From Flavobacterium piscis (GTDB lineage: Bacteria > Bacteroidota > Bacteroidia > Flavobacteriales > Flavobacteriaceae), in the NCBI RefSeq assembly GCF_001686925.1, contig NZ_LVEN01000038.1, positions 62,001 through 126,000 of the forward strand: a stretch of DNA of 64,000 nt, read 5' to 3'. The notes under the pieces were generated by a model. It was given only the letters and a program-made list of their open reading frames with translations. It did not search any database and was not told the DNA's origin. Of this stretch, positions 16,603-26,100 are shown in pieces (positions within the stretch are counted from its first letter, which is position 1; the number at the start of each line of letters is the position of its first letter). Made by a program: the position numbers and the translations under genes.

Positions 16603-18114
16603 ATGAAATCAAATGCAAAACTTAAGACTATAATTTTGGACTCAATTTGCTTATTGCTGGTACTATTGTTTGTCTATGCGGCAGTAAGTAAAATGCTTGA
16701 CTTTGAGAATTTTCAAATACAATTAGCGCAATCTCCATTACTTAGTGCATTTGCCGGACTAATTTCCTGGGGAGTTATCATTTTAGAACTTTTGATTTCA
16801 GTTTTACTTGTATTTAAAAGAACCAGAATACTTGCATTATATTTTGCTTTTGGGTTGATGGTCATGTTTACAGTTTACATATACATTATTTTAAATTACA
16901 GTTCTTTTATACCTTGTTCTTGTGGAGGCATATTGGAAAAATTAAATTGGAAAGAGCATTTGGTTTTTAATATTTTCTTTGTTATTATCTCCGCAGTTGC
17001 AATATTGCTTATCCCATTTAAAAATCCTGCAGAGGAAGGCTTTAGAAAAGAAAAAAAACGAAAATCTCTCTCTCTTGCAGGCTGTGCTTTGTTGGCTGTT
17101 ATGCTAACGGCCGGATTATTTATCAAGTCAGAAAATATGATGCATTATGATAATTCATTTATCAGGCGCTATCCTCAGGGTACAGAAAAAAAATATGATA
17201 CACAGATACAATACAATTCTTTTTATTTTTCAGGTTTCTCAAAGGGTAAAATCTATCTGGGTAATACAAGTAGTCCATTGCAGGTAACAGAGTGGGATTC
17301 TTTACTCAGAAGTAATGCGAAACATAAAATCACAGTGAATAGTGACCTTTTGTCTACCGCTGTACGGTTAAAAATTATTGACTCTTCTTTTTATTTGATT
17401 GATGGAAATGTTGCTTCAATATTTAAAGGCAGTATTTCAAATTGGAAGGCAAGATATAAATGGAATGGTTCTATTCGATTCACACAGCCTCAGGTCATTG
17501 ATTCGGTTCATATATCATTTAGAACTATTGACAAACAAAGCAATCAAAGTGAATTAGGAACTTTATACTTTGGAAATCCCTCTAAAATAACTATAAAGTC
17601 TGATTTATTACAAAAGCAAGTTGATGGAATGTTTGATGTTGACGGAAGATTTTATTATGACTTTTATTCCCGGAAACATGTTTACATCTATTATTACCGT
17701 AATGAGTTTATAGTTGCAGATCAAAATTTAAATCTTGCTTTTAGAAGTAATACTATTGATACACTTAGTCCTGAAAAAGTAAAAGTTGCTTATATAAGCA
17801 GCAGAGGCGAAAAAAAGTTTGCCGCTCCACCAGTAATTGTCAATAAATCTGCTGCTATTCATAAAAATCTGCTGTTTATAAACTCAGGAATAATTGGAAG
17901 ATATGAAGATAAAAAAATGTGGAATCAGGCCTCTGTAATAGATGTATACAATTTAAATGACAGATCCTATGTGTCCAGTTTTTATGTCTACCATATTGAA
18001 AATAAAAAACTAAAAGATTTTATTGTGAGTGACAATCAATTGTATGCCATTATCGGGACTCATTTGGTCAGTTACGTGCTTAGCAGTGGTATTACAATAC
18101 ATTACAAAAAGTAA
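16603..18114 (+). CDS. MauE/DoxX-type membrane protein with extracytoplasmic domain
   Basis: The 503-residue protein has an N-terminal four-helix MauE/DoxX-like membrane domain (about residues 10-28, 48-70, 76-98 and 119-138). Between helices 3 and 4 is a PCSCGG motif (C105, C107), typical of redox-linked members that exchange electrons with thiol proteins. A fifth hydrophobic segment (157-173) leads into a 320-residue domain of repeated short strands, probably a beta-propeller-like fold in the periplasm. Such fusions occur in Flavobacteria next to DUF6520 genes, as here 80 bp downstream. A role in disulfide formation in the small cysteine-containing partner is plausible but inferred. Confidence 0.72.
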   Translation: MKSNAKLKTIILDSICLLLVLLFVYAAVSKMLDFENFQIQLAQSPLLSAFAGLISWGVIILELLISVLLVFKRTRILALYFAFGLMVMFTVYIYIILNYSSFIPCSCGGILEKLNWKEHLVFNIFFVIISAVAILLIPFKNPAEEGFRKEKKRKSLSLAGCALLAVMLTAGLFIKSENMMHYDNSFIRRYPQGTEKKYDTQIQYNSFYFSGFSKGKIYLGNTSSPLQVTEWDSLLRSNAKHKITVNSDLLSTAVRLKIIDSSFYLIDGNVASIFKGSISNWKARYKWNGSIRFTQPQVIDSVHISFRTIDKQSNQSELGTLYFGNPSKITIKSDLLQKQVDGMFDVDGRFYYDFYSRKHVYIYYYRNEFIVADQNLNLAFRSNTIDTLSPEKVKVAYISSRGEKKFAAPPVIVNKSAAIHKNLLFINSGIIGRYEDKKMWNQASVIDVYNLNDRSYVSSFYVYHIENKKLKDFIVSDNQLYAIIGTHLVSYVLSSGITIHYKK

Positions 18115-18193
18115 TTATAATATACAGCGCAGTATCAGGGGAAGATCGAAAACCTGTGATAGAGTAGATCATTAACCATAAATTATTTAAATC

Positions 18194-18487
18194 ATGAAAA
18201 CAATTTTTTCAAAACAGGTGGTTATTCCTGCTGCCGTATTTGCCCTTGCGATAGCAGGTGCTTTTACAACTAATGCTATGGAGAAAAATAGTAGATCTAC
18301 AGCATTGATTGATGGTTACGTAAGGCTAAATCCGGCCGGATTATGTAATGAGGAGCAGACTTATGAATGTGATACTGATAATTTCGGTGCAATTTGCCGA
18401 GTGTCAGCTAATCCAGCCTCACAACAGGTATATGCAAAAAATGCTAATGGTGCCTGTACGGTCGAAGTTTATAGACCGCAACAATAA
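18194..18487 (+). CDS. DUF6520 family small exported protein
   Basis: The 97-residue protein begins with a signal-peptide-like segment (MKTIFSKQVVIPAAVFALAI then AGAFTTNAM). The mature part contains four cysteines (LCNEE, YECDT, ICRVS, GACTV), consistent with two disulfides. This layout matches the DUF6520 family of short exported Flavobacterial proteins, whose role is unknown. It follows the MauE/DoxX-type gene in the same orientation and ends at a strong bidirectional terminator shared with the S9 peptidase. It may be a secreted substrate or partner of the redox membrane protein. That is inference. Confidence 0.75.
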   Translation: MKTIFSKQVVIPAAVFALAIAGAFTTNAMEKNSRSTALIDGYVRLNPAGLCNEEQTYECDTDNFGAICRVSANPASQQVYAKNANGACTVEVYRPQQ

Positions 18488-18494
18488 AAACGGT

Positions 18495-18521
18495 AAATGC
18501 AGTTCCAAAAGAACTGCATTT
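18495..18521. terminator. Bidirectional terminator
   Basis: An 11-bp perfect stem, AAATGCAGTTC with GAACTGCATTT, has a CAAAA loop. T-rich flanks in the plus direction and A-rich flanks upstream let it serve both the DUF6520 gene (plus) and the converging S9 peptidase gene (minus). Confidence 0.85.
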
Positions 18522-18526
18522 ATTTT

Positions 18527-21169
18527 TTAATTTACTTTAACAAATTCAGGGTTACTTTTTGCTGATAAGTAATTATCAAACCACCGCATCACATATTCTG
18601 TTAAATGTTTTTGCTGTTCTTTATCAGTTAAAACATGCTGCTGATCCGGATATAGAAGCATTACATTTTTTTTACCAAGACGGCGCAAGGCTAGATAAAA
18701 TTCTATAGTCTGATAATAATTTACATGTCTGTCTGCCTCACCTGCCCATGATAAAAGCGGAGTTGTTACCCGATCTGCATAATACACCGGCGAGTTAGCC
18801 AGATAACTAAGGAAATTTTTAAAAATCGAGCCGTCCATTCGAAGCTGACCGGACTCGTACTGAAAGAAATTGGGGCGGTTGAAATTCCACGAAACATAAA
18901 GGTAGCCACTTATAAGATCAGTGATTGCTGCACCCGCTACGGCAGCGGAAAAAATATTAGTTTGCGTAATTATATAATCTACTTCATACCCTCCAAATGA
19001 ATGCCCAATCAAGCCTATCCTTTTAGGGTTGACCGGAACAATTTCCAAAGCTTTTTTCGTTGCTGCAACAACACAATCAACAGCAGAATTTCCCGGATTG
19101 CCAAACTCATACACAATGTCTGGGAGCAAAACAAAATAGCCATTATTTGTATAGTGACTGACATTAAAACCATTGCCACTGTAAAGCGATGGATTAATAT
19201 AATCGTGTACAGTTGCTGATTGTTTCTCATACACATGAACGATCATAGGATAAAGTTTTTCAGGATTATAATTTGCAGGATAAAATAATGCAGCCTTAAT
19301 ATTATTTCCATTCCTATTACGGTAATGAATTACTGAGGAGGTTCCTGAATTGAAATGCTTAAAATGAGAATTACTCTGATAAAGAGTGTTTACTTTTTTT
19401 TCTTTTATGTTTCGTAAGACAAGTCTAGGCGGTGTTTCAAAACTTTCTTCTTTGTAGATTACACTTTCACTTTTTGAAGCCATTACAGGATCAGAGATTT
19501 TATTTTTGCTTAATACAATTGGAATCGTGGAACTATTTTTTTTATACCACCATAACCCATTCACATTTTCAGTTTTTGATTGAAATATAGTGGATTTGCT
19601 TAAATTTATTACAGCGTTTGTTACACCATCAAAATTACCTTTTAGCTTCTGCTCATTTGAAACAGGCCTTATCCTATATATTGTTTTTTCGCTCCTTCCA
19701 TGTGTTAATTTTAGTGCTTTCAAATTTTCGATTGATATTTCCCATATGTCAAACCGGTCGTAGAGCAGAATGGATTGGTCATCAGGTGTCCATCCGGGAT
19801 TTCCGTATGGAAGAGGACCGTCTCCGCGATCCAAATCTTCAACAGAGAAAGATTCCTGTAAAGCTGAAGTGAGATTAGTATGAATATTTTTCTCAATATT
19901 ATAAATCCACCAATGATTATTTTTAAAATAGGTAACGTATTTTCCCGCTGGAGATAAGGCAATTTTATCAACTTCATAATTAAAATCTTTTAAAAAATAT
20001 TGTTCCTGTCCAGTGTCAAGATTGATTGTTTTGTAATCTCTGGCAGCATGAAGATTTGACTGTGGTTCATTGGCGACAGGATTCCATGTGATTGCAAATT
20101 TTCTATTGGTGTCAAGCATCAATTTAGAGAAAACAGTATCTGTCAGTATTCTAAAATTATTTTTTTCAGGCCACCATACAACTGTCTTGGGCATTTTAAC
20201 ACTGCCGTCTTTTTCCTTTTCAGCAGGTTCTAAATATTTGTCATCTGCATTCCATACCTGCACGATTTTTTTTGCTGCTTTTTCGGATTTCGGATTTCGG
20301 CTTTTAATTTTAAAAAACACGCTTTTCCCATCCTCTGATATCATCATATCTGAAACAGTTTCAGACTTTATTACATATTTTTTATCAAAATCAAAAGTGG
20401 TGTCGGGCTGGAAAATAAACATTTTTTGTGTATCGGTTTTGTAGTAAACCAATTCTTTTACCTCTGCTGAAGAATCTGTATTTACATCAGTTTTTGACCT
20501 TGTGAATACTGCGGATCCGGTGTTTTGCTGCCAGACAAAACTTGTATAGTTAAAGTTGTCGCTTTCTATTATTTTTGATTCTGAGAACTTTTCTTTTATA
20601 GTTAAAATCGAAACACTGCAACCATTGGATACAGATTTGCTGTAGATCAGCTGATTTGATTTTTTATTATAAGCATATCCCTTGACATTTTCTATTTCAT
20701 AAGATGCAGAACCATCTAATGGTTTAATAATTATTTTTTTTTGCTTGTCTGTACGCAGAAAAATAATCAAATATTTTTCGTCTGAAGTAAATAAGTAGTT
20801 ATCTGCATTTTTTGTAATCTCAATTTTCCCTGAAGGCAGGTTAAGCAGTAAAAGTTCATTTTGATCGTTTCGGCTGCAAAACCATTTTTCTTTCAGAAAG
20901 GTTCCTGTCAGAGTACTTGAAAAAGCATAGTTTTTATTTTTCTGGGTGCTTTTTACAAACAGTGTATCAGAGCCTTGCTCATAAGATAAACTGTAGGTGT
21001 ACCATTGTCCATTTTCTGAAATGTTTTTTGTTTCCATGGTGCTCCACAATTTGTAATCAGCATCACTGATATTTTTTTTGATTAGTCCCTGTCCCGAAGC
21101 GGAACAGGTTACTAATTCAAATATGAGTACGGAAAGCACTCCGTAAACAAATCTTAAATCCTTTTTCAT
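18527..21169 (-). CDS. S9 family prolyl-oligopeptidase-like exported peptidase
   Basis: The 880-residue protein has a signal peptide (about 1-26), a long region of beta-propeller-like strands (about 40-600) and a C-terminal alpha/beta-hydrolase domain. The catalytic triad is visible: S724 in GHSFGG, D813 in GEADRH and H845 in DQQHV. Such enzymes cleave short peptides after proline or related residues, in the periplasm or at the surface. It is the last gene of an operon with susC and susD (13 bp behind susD), so it probably processes peptides bound or imported by that receptor. The length is at the upper end for the family. Confidence 0.88.
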   Translation of the reverse strand: MKKDLRFVYGVLSVLIFELVTCSASGQGLIKKNISDADYKLWSTMETKNISENGQWYTYSLSYEQGSDTLFVKSTQKNKNYAFSSTLTGTFLKEKWFCSRNDQNELLLLNLPSGKIEITKNADNYLFTSDEKYLIIFLRTDKQKKIIIKPLDGSASYEIENVKGYAYNKKSNQLIYSKSVSNGCSVSILTIKEKFSESKIIESDNFNYTSFVWQQNTGSAVFTRSKTDVNTDSSAEVKELVYYKTDTQKMFIFQPDTTFDFDKKYVIKSETVSDMMISEDGKSVFFKIKSRNPKSEKAAKKIVQVWNADDKYLEPAEKEKDGSVKMPKTVVWWPEKNNFRILTDTVFSKLMLDTNRKFAITWNPVANEPQSNLHAARDYKTINLDTGQEQYFLKDFNYEVDKIALSPAGKYVTYFKNNHWWIYNIEKNIHTNLTSALQESFSVEDLDRGDGPLPYGNPGWTPDDQSILLYDRFDIWEISIENLKALKLTHGRSEKTIYRIRPVSNEQKLKGNFDGVTNAVINLSKSTIFQSKTENVNGLWWYKKNSSTIPIVLSKNKISDPVMASKSESVIYKEESFETPPRLVLRNIKEKKVNTLYQSNSHFKHFNSGTSSVIHYRNRNGNNIKAALFYPANYNPEKLYPMIVHVYEKQSATVHDYINPSLYSGNGFNVSHYTNNGYFVLLPDIVYEFGNPGNSAVDCVVAATKKALEIVPVNPKRIGLIGHSFGGYEVDYIITQTNIFSAAVAGAAITDLISGYLYVSWNFNRPNFFQYESGQLRMDGSIFKNFLSYLANSPVYYADRVTTPLLSWAGEADRHVNYYQTIEFYLALRRLGKKNVMLLYPDQQHVLTDKEQQKHLTEYVMRWFDNYLSAKSNPEFVKVN

Positions 21170-21182
21170 CTTTTATATGGTA

Positions 21183-22589
21183 TTAATATCCTGGATTCTG
21201 AGGAAGTAAATTAGGATTGAGGGTCAGTTCAGTTTCAGGAACAGGGAGTAGATTGTCTGTTGAATTCCATCCATTTTTTAGTCCTATCAATTGTGAATCC
21301 AGCTGTCCGGTTCTTTTCAAATCAAAGAACCGATGGGCCGATTCAGTAAATAGTTCAAATCGGCGCTCCCGGATAACAGCTTCCAATATTTCCTGCTGTG
21401 AAACTGCAGGGGTATTTCCTAATCCTGCATTCTGCCTTATTTTATTGAGGTCTTCTTTGGCTCCTATTAGGTCTCCCTGCTGCGCCCTTGCTTCAGCACG
21501 TATGAGATACTGTTCGGCAAGCCTGAAGATTATTGAATATTCAGTTGAAGTGGCAGTCTTTAATTTGACTTTGTATTTGGCTGCGAAATACCATGTGGAA
21601 GTTCCTTTTGATACCGAGCCAATCCATTTTTGTCTTCTCTGGTCACCAATTTCAAAGGCATTGACAAAGTTTGGATTAAGTGCTACATCGGCAGGTGGTC
21701 CGGTAAGTAAAATCATTAATCCTCCCTCTGCGCTATTCTGACCTTCAACTCCGGGCTTGTACTGCCAGATGGTGACAGTGCTTCCTTTTAGGAATATTTT
21801 ACTCAGATCGTTTTCCCATTTGTATGTTCCGGTATTGTTTAGGATATATGAAGCCGCATTGGCAGCTTCAGCCCATGTCCTTGAATACAGATAAACCCTT
21901 GCAAGAAGTGCCATTGCTACTGCTTTATTAGCACGTGTGCGATCAGCGGACAAATAACTCTCAGGAAGAAGTGAATACGAAGTCTGAAGATCTTCTATTA
22001 TTTTCGAATACAAGAGGTTTGTACTCGAACGCCCAATTGTAGTGTTCTGTTTGTAATCTGTTGCTGTAACATAAGGAACATCACCATACAGATTCAATAA
22101 ATAGAAATGCAAAAGAGACCTTATAAATAAGGCTTCGCCAATGAACTGATTTTTATCTGTAGTGGCAAGGGTAGCGGAAGCAGTTATTCCCTGTATTACT
22201 GAATTGGCGGCATATATTTGAGAATAAGCTGTTTTCCACCAACTTACAACTTGTGGATTAGTAGGCAGCAGTGTGTTGTTGTAAAAATTTAATGATGTGC
22301 CTGAACTAATACCATAGAAATTCAGTTCATCTGTATAAGCACCCATTTTTGTGGTTATCGACACACTATTTCCAGTTAGCATCCCCGAATCGCGCAGGCT
22401 GGCATAAATATTTGAAACTGCTGCATTGGCGGTACTCTTATCTTCAAAGACTGCTTCTGTAGAAAGTTGTCCCGATGGGCTGTTAACCTCGACAAACGAT
22501 TCACAACTGTAACCCGACATCACTAATAAAGAGATAATTATTCTTTTAAATAGGGTTATTTGCTTCCGTAGATATAATTTAGTTTCCAT
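21183..22589 (-). CDS. susD: SusD/RagB family outer-membrane lipoprotein
   Basis: The 468-residue protein is a SusD/RagB-type surface lipoprotein. An N-terminal hydrophobic segment ends in the lipobox SGYSC with C29 as the lipidated residue. TPR-like helices follow, with FIRSLLHFYLLNLYGDVPYV near 150-170. The C-terminal RagB domain has LAEQYLIRAEARAQ, EVIRERRFELFTESAHRFFDLKR-type sequence and a closing LNPNLLPQNPGY. It caps the SusC transporter and binds ligand. It lies 15 bp after susC and 13 bp before the S9 peptidase, so peptide rather than glycan is the likelier ligand; no glycoside hydrolase is nearby. Confidence 0.93.
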   Translation of the reverse strand: METKLYLRKQITLFKRIIISLLVMSGYSCESFVEVNSPSGQLSTEAVFEDKSTANAAVSNIYASLRDSGMLTGNSVSITTKMGAYTDELNFYGISSGTSLNFYNNTLLPTNPQVVSWWKTAYSQIYAANSVIQGITASATLATTDKNQFIGEALFIRSLLHFYLLNLYGDVPYVTATDYKQNTTIGRSSTNLLYSKIIEDLQTSYSLLPESYLSADRTRANKAVAMALLARVYLYSRTWAEAANAASYILNNTGTYKWENDLSKIFLKGSTVTIWQYKPGVEGQNSAEGGLMILLTGPPADVALNPNFVNAFEIGDQRRQKWIGSVSKGTSTWYFAAKYKVKLKTATSTEYSIIFRLAEQYLIRAEARAQQGDLIGAKEDLNKIRQNAGLGNTPAVSQQEILEAVIRERRFELFTESAHRFFDLKRTGQLDSQLIGLKNGWNSTDNLLPVPETELTLNPNLLPQNPGY

Positions 22590-22604
22590 AATGTTAGTAT
22601 TAGT

Positions 22605-25600
22605 TTAAAAAGTTAGATTAAGCCCCGTTGTAAATACTTTCAACGGCGGGAGGTATCCGGCAAACTTAAATTCAGGGTCATTGCCTTTATATGGGGTAAA
22701 AGTCAGCAGGTTCTGTCCTTCAAAAGAAAGACGGCATCGGACTCCTTTTATCCAGTCCTCAGGTAATGTGTAGGATATTGCGATGTTCTTCAGGCGTATA
22801 TAAGGCGCATCGGTAATGATTCCGTCACTGTTGAAATATTTATCCGAGGCATCCAGAACCTCCCCATCAGCGCTGGTGCTAAATCTTTGAAATTCGGCAT
22901 TGTCTCCGCTGTTCTGCCATCTATTAAGAATTCTGGTTGTTTGATTACTCTTTGCTCCTGGTAAGCCAAGACTATATTCCTCACTATAATTTTTTTGCTT
23001 TGAGAACTGGAGCAGAAAATCAACCTGCCATCTTCTCCAATTAATTTGATTCTGCAATCCGCCAAAAAAATCAGGACTGAAATCTACAACAGTCTGCTTG
23101 TCTTCGGGCGATGTTATACGGCCGTCATTATTAATATCTTCAAATTTATAAATTCCGCTCTGCGCATCTATTCCGGTATAATGGTAGGCTTTTATTATAG
23201 TAAGTGGGGCACCGATTACAAATTGGTTCTGGTAAGTCGACCCCTTTAAATTGGGAAAGGACAATAATTTATTTTTGGCAAAAGAGATATTGAAGTTCGT
23301 GATCCATTTAAAACTCTCTTTTTCAAAATTGACAGTTCTTAAAGTGAGTTCAACTCCGCTATTTTGTACTGATGCATCCAAATTAGATTGAATAGATGGA
23401 AACCCTGTTGTTCCAGGTAATGGAATACCAACGAGCTGATTGGAGGAACGGTTTTGATACCATGCACCCGTAAAGAAAATCCTGTCCCTGAAAAAACCAA
23501 GCTCTATGGCAGCTTCCGCTTTTTTATTAATTTCCCACGCAAAGTCTGCATTAAATAAACGAGTTGGCGCTATTCCGGTTACGCCTCCATAATTTGTACT
23601 GGCAGTAGAATACGTGTCCATGAACTGATAATCCCCAATCTGATCACTGCCCGTAGTTCCGTAACTGGCTCTTAACTTACCAAAACTAATAACAGGATTA
23701 ATGGTTTTAGTCTGGTTTTTATTAGAGAAAATCCATGCGCCTCCAACAGCGCCAAAATTAGCAAACTGATTTCCGGGACCAAAACGGCTTGAACCATCAC
23801 GTCTTCCAGTCAGGTTTAAAATATACCTCTCGTTAAAAACAAAATTCAAACGGGCAAATACTGCCTGATATTTATAAATGGATTCAGTATCTGCTATTGC
23901 TTTTAGAACCGTTGCTGAAGATAAACTGTAAATAAGGGCATTGCTTGTAAATCCGGTTGCTTCCTGTACAAGCTGACTGCCGGATAATTTTTGAAATGTA
24001 CTACCCAATAATGCCTGTGTTTTTAATTTTCCATAGGATTTCTGCCATTCGATTTGGGGTTCTATAATCCATGACTGCCTTTGGGTGTCGGTTGCAGTTA
24101 TAATAGAATATTCGCTTCCGAGCTGATAGGCAGGATCAAACATAGTAGAAGGCTGGGTGCGGGTTTCGTTATGATTTGTATTGGTAAAACCCAGACTTGC
24201 TTTTGCAGTTAAACTAGGCAATATTGCATATGATAGCATTGTATTTGCAATCAGGTCATTGGTTGCAGTTTTATATTTGCCCTCCAGATAAGACAGAGGG
24301 TTTTCCCAAGTGCTGTTCTCCCAATTAAGGTTTCCAGATTCATCGTATAAAGAAGGTGCATTTGGAGCCAGAAGAACCACAAATTGTGAGAGGTCAATTC
24401 CCGGCTGGTTATTTTTCTGTGCCGTAAATCCTGCTGTCGTGTTGATTTGAAATCTGCCATCTTCAGATTGATGATTAAGATTAAAACGCACGTTTGCTTT
24501 GTTATAGTGGTAGTCTCCCGGAAAAACGGTTGTTTCTTTATGAAAGGCAGAACTGATAAGAAATTGTGTTTTTGAAGAACCTCCGGATAATGATGCCTGA
24601 ATGTCTGTATAATTTGCCATTCCTCCCAGAAGTTCTTTCTGCCAGTTGGTATATCTGCTTTGATCCCAGGTGCCATTTACATCATAATCACTAGGGCCAT
24701 AATCAATACCGTCATTAGCAAAAGCTTCCCGACGCATCTCCAGATATTGATCTGTCTTTAACAGATCCATAAAATTTGTAACCTTGCCTATACCTTGCCG
24801 TACATCTACTGTGTAACGAGTCAATCCTTCTTTTCCTTTTTTGGTTGTAATCAAAACAACACCATTCGCTCCACGCGAACCGTAGATAGCAGTCGCATCA
24901 GCATCTTTCAGCACTTCAATGCTTTCAATATCAGCAGGATTAATAGAATTTAACGGATCAGAAGCAGAAGGAAGCACAACGGTACTGCGGCTGCTGCCGA
25001 CAGTTTGTGAAGAATAGGGAACTCCGTCAATAATATACAAAGGTGTGTTTCCATCACTTCGAATGCTGTTTCTTCCTCGAATTTGAATATCAAACCCTCC
25101 ACCTGCAACACCGGTTGTCTGGGTAATATTTACTCCGGCCATCCGCCCCTGCATGGCGGCAAGCACATTTGTTACTGGCTGTTTCTCTATGTCTTTTGAA
25201 GTAATTTGGGTAATACTTCCTGTACGTTCACTTTCTTTTACGGAATAATATCCAGCATTCACAAGAACTTCTTGCAAGGTTGTAGTGTCATAAATCAATT
25301 GAACATCTACAGTTTTACGCCCATTTATTGGGACAAGGGCAGTTTTAAAACCTATAAACGAAACAATTAAGGTATCGGTAGCAGAGACGGAAAGGGTGTA
25401 TTGGCCACTATAGTCGGAAATGGCTGCAACATTAAGTTTGTTTTTTACTGCAATAGTTACGCCTGGCAAAGGATTAATACCATCGGTTATAGTTCCCTGT
25501 ATTTGATGTTGTTGAGTAAAAATAGTACTGTGCCGGATTGTATTTTTGGAATAAAGAGATGAAAAAGAAAAACAAAGCCATATAAAGAATAGGCAATAAA

Positions 25601-25637
25601 GATCTTTCCCATCCTTGTAAAATGAAAAATAATTCAT
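22605..25637 (-). CDS. susC: SusC/RagA family TonB-dependent transporter
   Basis: The 1010-residue protein is a SusC/RagA-type receptor. It has an N-terminal hydrophobic segment, then a carboxypeptidase-D-like domain (about 45-125, with QGTITDGINPLPGVTIAVKN). A plug domain follows with PLYIIDGVPYS and the SusC signature ADATAIYGSRGANGVVLITT at about 246-265, then a large beta-barrel ending in phenylalanine. With SusD it forms an outer-membrane import complex powered by TonB. It is the first gene of a three-gene operon. Two palindromic repeats upstream (25649 and 25790) and a nearby XRE gene suggest local control. No anti-sigma/sigma pair is next to it. Confidence 0.94.
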   Translation of the reverse strand: MNYFSFYKDGKDLYCLFFIWLCFSFSSLYSKNTIRHSTIFTQQHQIQGTITDGINPLPGVTIAVKNKLNVAAISDYSGQYTLSVSATDTLIVSFIGFKTALVPINGRKTVDVQLIYDTTTLQEVLVNAGYYSVKESERTGSITQITSKDIEKQPVTNVLAAMQGRMAGVNITQTTGVAGGGFDIQIRGRNSIRSDGNTPLYIIDGVPYSSQTVGSSRSTVVLPSASDPLNSINPADIESIEVLKDADATAIYGSRGANGVVLITTKKGKEGLTRYTVDVRQGIGKVTNFMDLLKTDQYLEMRREAFANDGIDYGPSDYDVNGTWDQSRYTNWQKELLGGMANYTDIQASLSGGSSKTQFLISSAFHKETTVFPGDYHYNKANVRFNLNHQSEDGRFQINTTAGFTAQKNNQPGIDLSQFVVLLAPNAPSLYDESGNLNWENSTWENPLSYLEGKYKTATNDLIANTMLSYAILPSLTAKASLGFTNTNHNETRTQPSTMFDPAYQLGSEYSIITATDTQRQSWIIEPQIEWQKSYGKLKTQALLGSTFQKLSGSQLVQEATGFTSNALIYSLSSATVLKAIADTESIYKYQAVFARLNFVFNERYILNLTGRRDGSSRFGPGNQFANFGAVGGAWIFSNKNQTKTINPVISFGKLRASYGTTGSDQIGDYQFMDTYSTASTNYGGVTGIAPTRLFNADFAWEINKKAEAAIELGFFRDRIFFTGAWYQNRSSNQLVGIPLPGTTGFPSIQSNLDASVQNSGVELTLRTVNFEKESFKWITNFNISFAKNKLLSFPNLKGSTYQNQFVIGAPLTIIKAYHYTGIDAQSGIYKFEDINNDGRITSPEDKQTVVDFSPDFFGGLQNQINWRRWQVDFLLQFSKQKNYSEEYSLGLPGAKSNQTTRILNRWQNSGDNAEFQRFSTSADGEVLDASDKYFNSDGIITDAPYIRLKNIAISYTLPEDWIKGVRCRLSFEGQNLLTFTPYKGNDPEFKFAGYLPPLKVFTTGLNLTF

Positions 25638-25648
25638 AATATTGGATT

Positions 25649-25664
25649 GGTTAGTTAAACTAAG
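25649..25664. promoter_or_regulatory. Palindromic operator copy 1, GGTTAGTTAAACTAAG
   Basis: The core TTAGTT-A-AACTAA is a 13-bp palindrome around one base. It lies 12 bp upstream of the susC start and occurs again exactly at 25790-25805. The region between the copies (25665-25789) is AT-rich and presumably includes the susC promoter. Confidence 0.5.
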
Positions 25665-25789
25665 ATTTGATTAGCTATGATCCTCTATACTAGTTTGCGA
25701 GACGAAGTAGAGGGTCATTTTTTATACGGTAACTTGAATGGTTTATGGTATCGACTACCATTTTTGTTAAATCATGGGCACTAAATTTT

Positions 25790-25805
25790 GGTTAGTTAAA
25801 CTAAG
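25790..25805. promoter_or_regulatory. Palindromic operator copy 2, GGTTAGTTAAACTAAG
   Basis: This is an exact 16-bp direct copy of the site at 25649-25664, with starts 141 bp apart. Two identical palindromes flanking a promoter region suggest a dimeric regulator that can loop the DNA, or paired operator use. The adjacent XRE gene is a candidate regulator, but its own upstream palindrome has a different sequence. Confidence 0.5.
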
Positions 25806-25904
25806 TAGAATTTTTACGAGCCTAAAAAACAATGAAGATTGGTGCTATGAATGAAAACTGAAGGATTTGCTTAAAAAAATAAAAAGGGCAGGTACTCAGC
25901 TTAT

Positions 25905-26018
25905 TGCTCCTAAGGTACTGGTATACCCGTACGCGAATAAGTGAGCCCACGCCCTTTAAGGCGTGAGCATTTACACTTATCGTCCTGCGCGTACGAAAAT
26001 TACCAGTTTTAAGGAGCA
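25905..26018. other. 114-nt hairpin of five stacked helices
   Basis: Complementary arms nest in order: TGCTCCT/AGGAGCA (25905-25911 with 26012-26018), ACTGGTA/TACCAGT (25917-25923 with 26001-26007), CGTACGCG/CGCGTACG (25928-25935 with 25988-25995), ATAAGTG/CACTTAT (25937-25943 with 25974-25980), and CACGCC/GGCGTG (25948-25953 with 25960-25965) closing a 6-nt loop. That is 35 base pairs in total. There is no reading frame and no T run directly after it. It stands between susC and the XRE gene in otherwise AT-rich DNA. It could be a small regulatory RNA, the leader of either gene, or a DNA structure used by a recombinase. Confidence 0.6.
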
Positions 26019-26100
26019 GGATTCAAAGCGAATGCTTCAAATATTTTCAAATGAAGTATCGCAAATTTAATAATTCTATTCAAAAGTATAGAAAAAAAAT

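Noticed and set aside
18527..25637. Several plus-strand frames of 60-170 residues inside the S9, susD and susC genes
   Set aside because: They lie fully within strongly supported minus-strand genes, have no recognisable domains and show typical antisense composition.
25905..26018. The long hairpin as a retron msr-msd
   Set aside because: No reverse transcriptase gene is in or near the region, and the layout lacks the flanking inverted repeats of a retron RNA.
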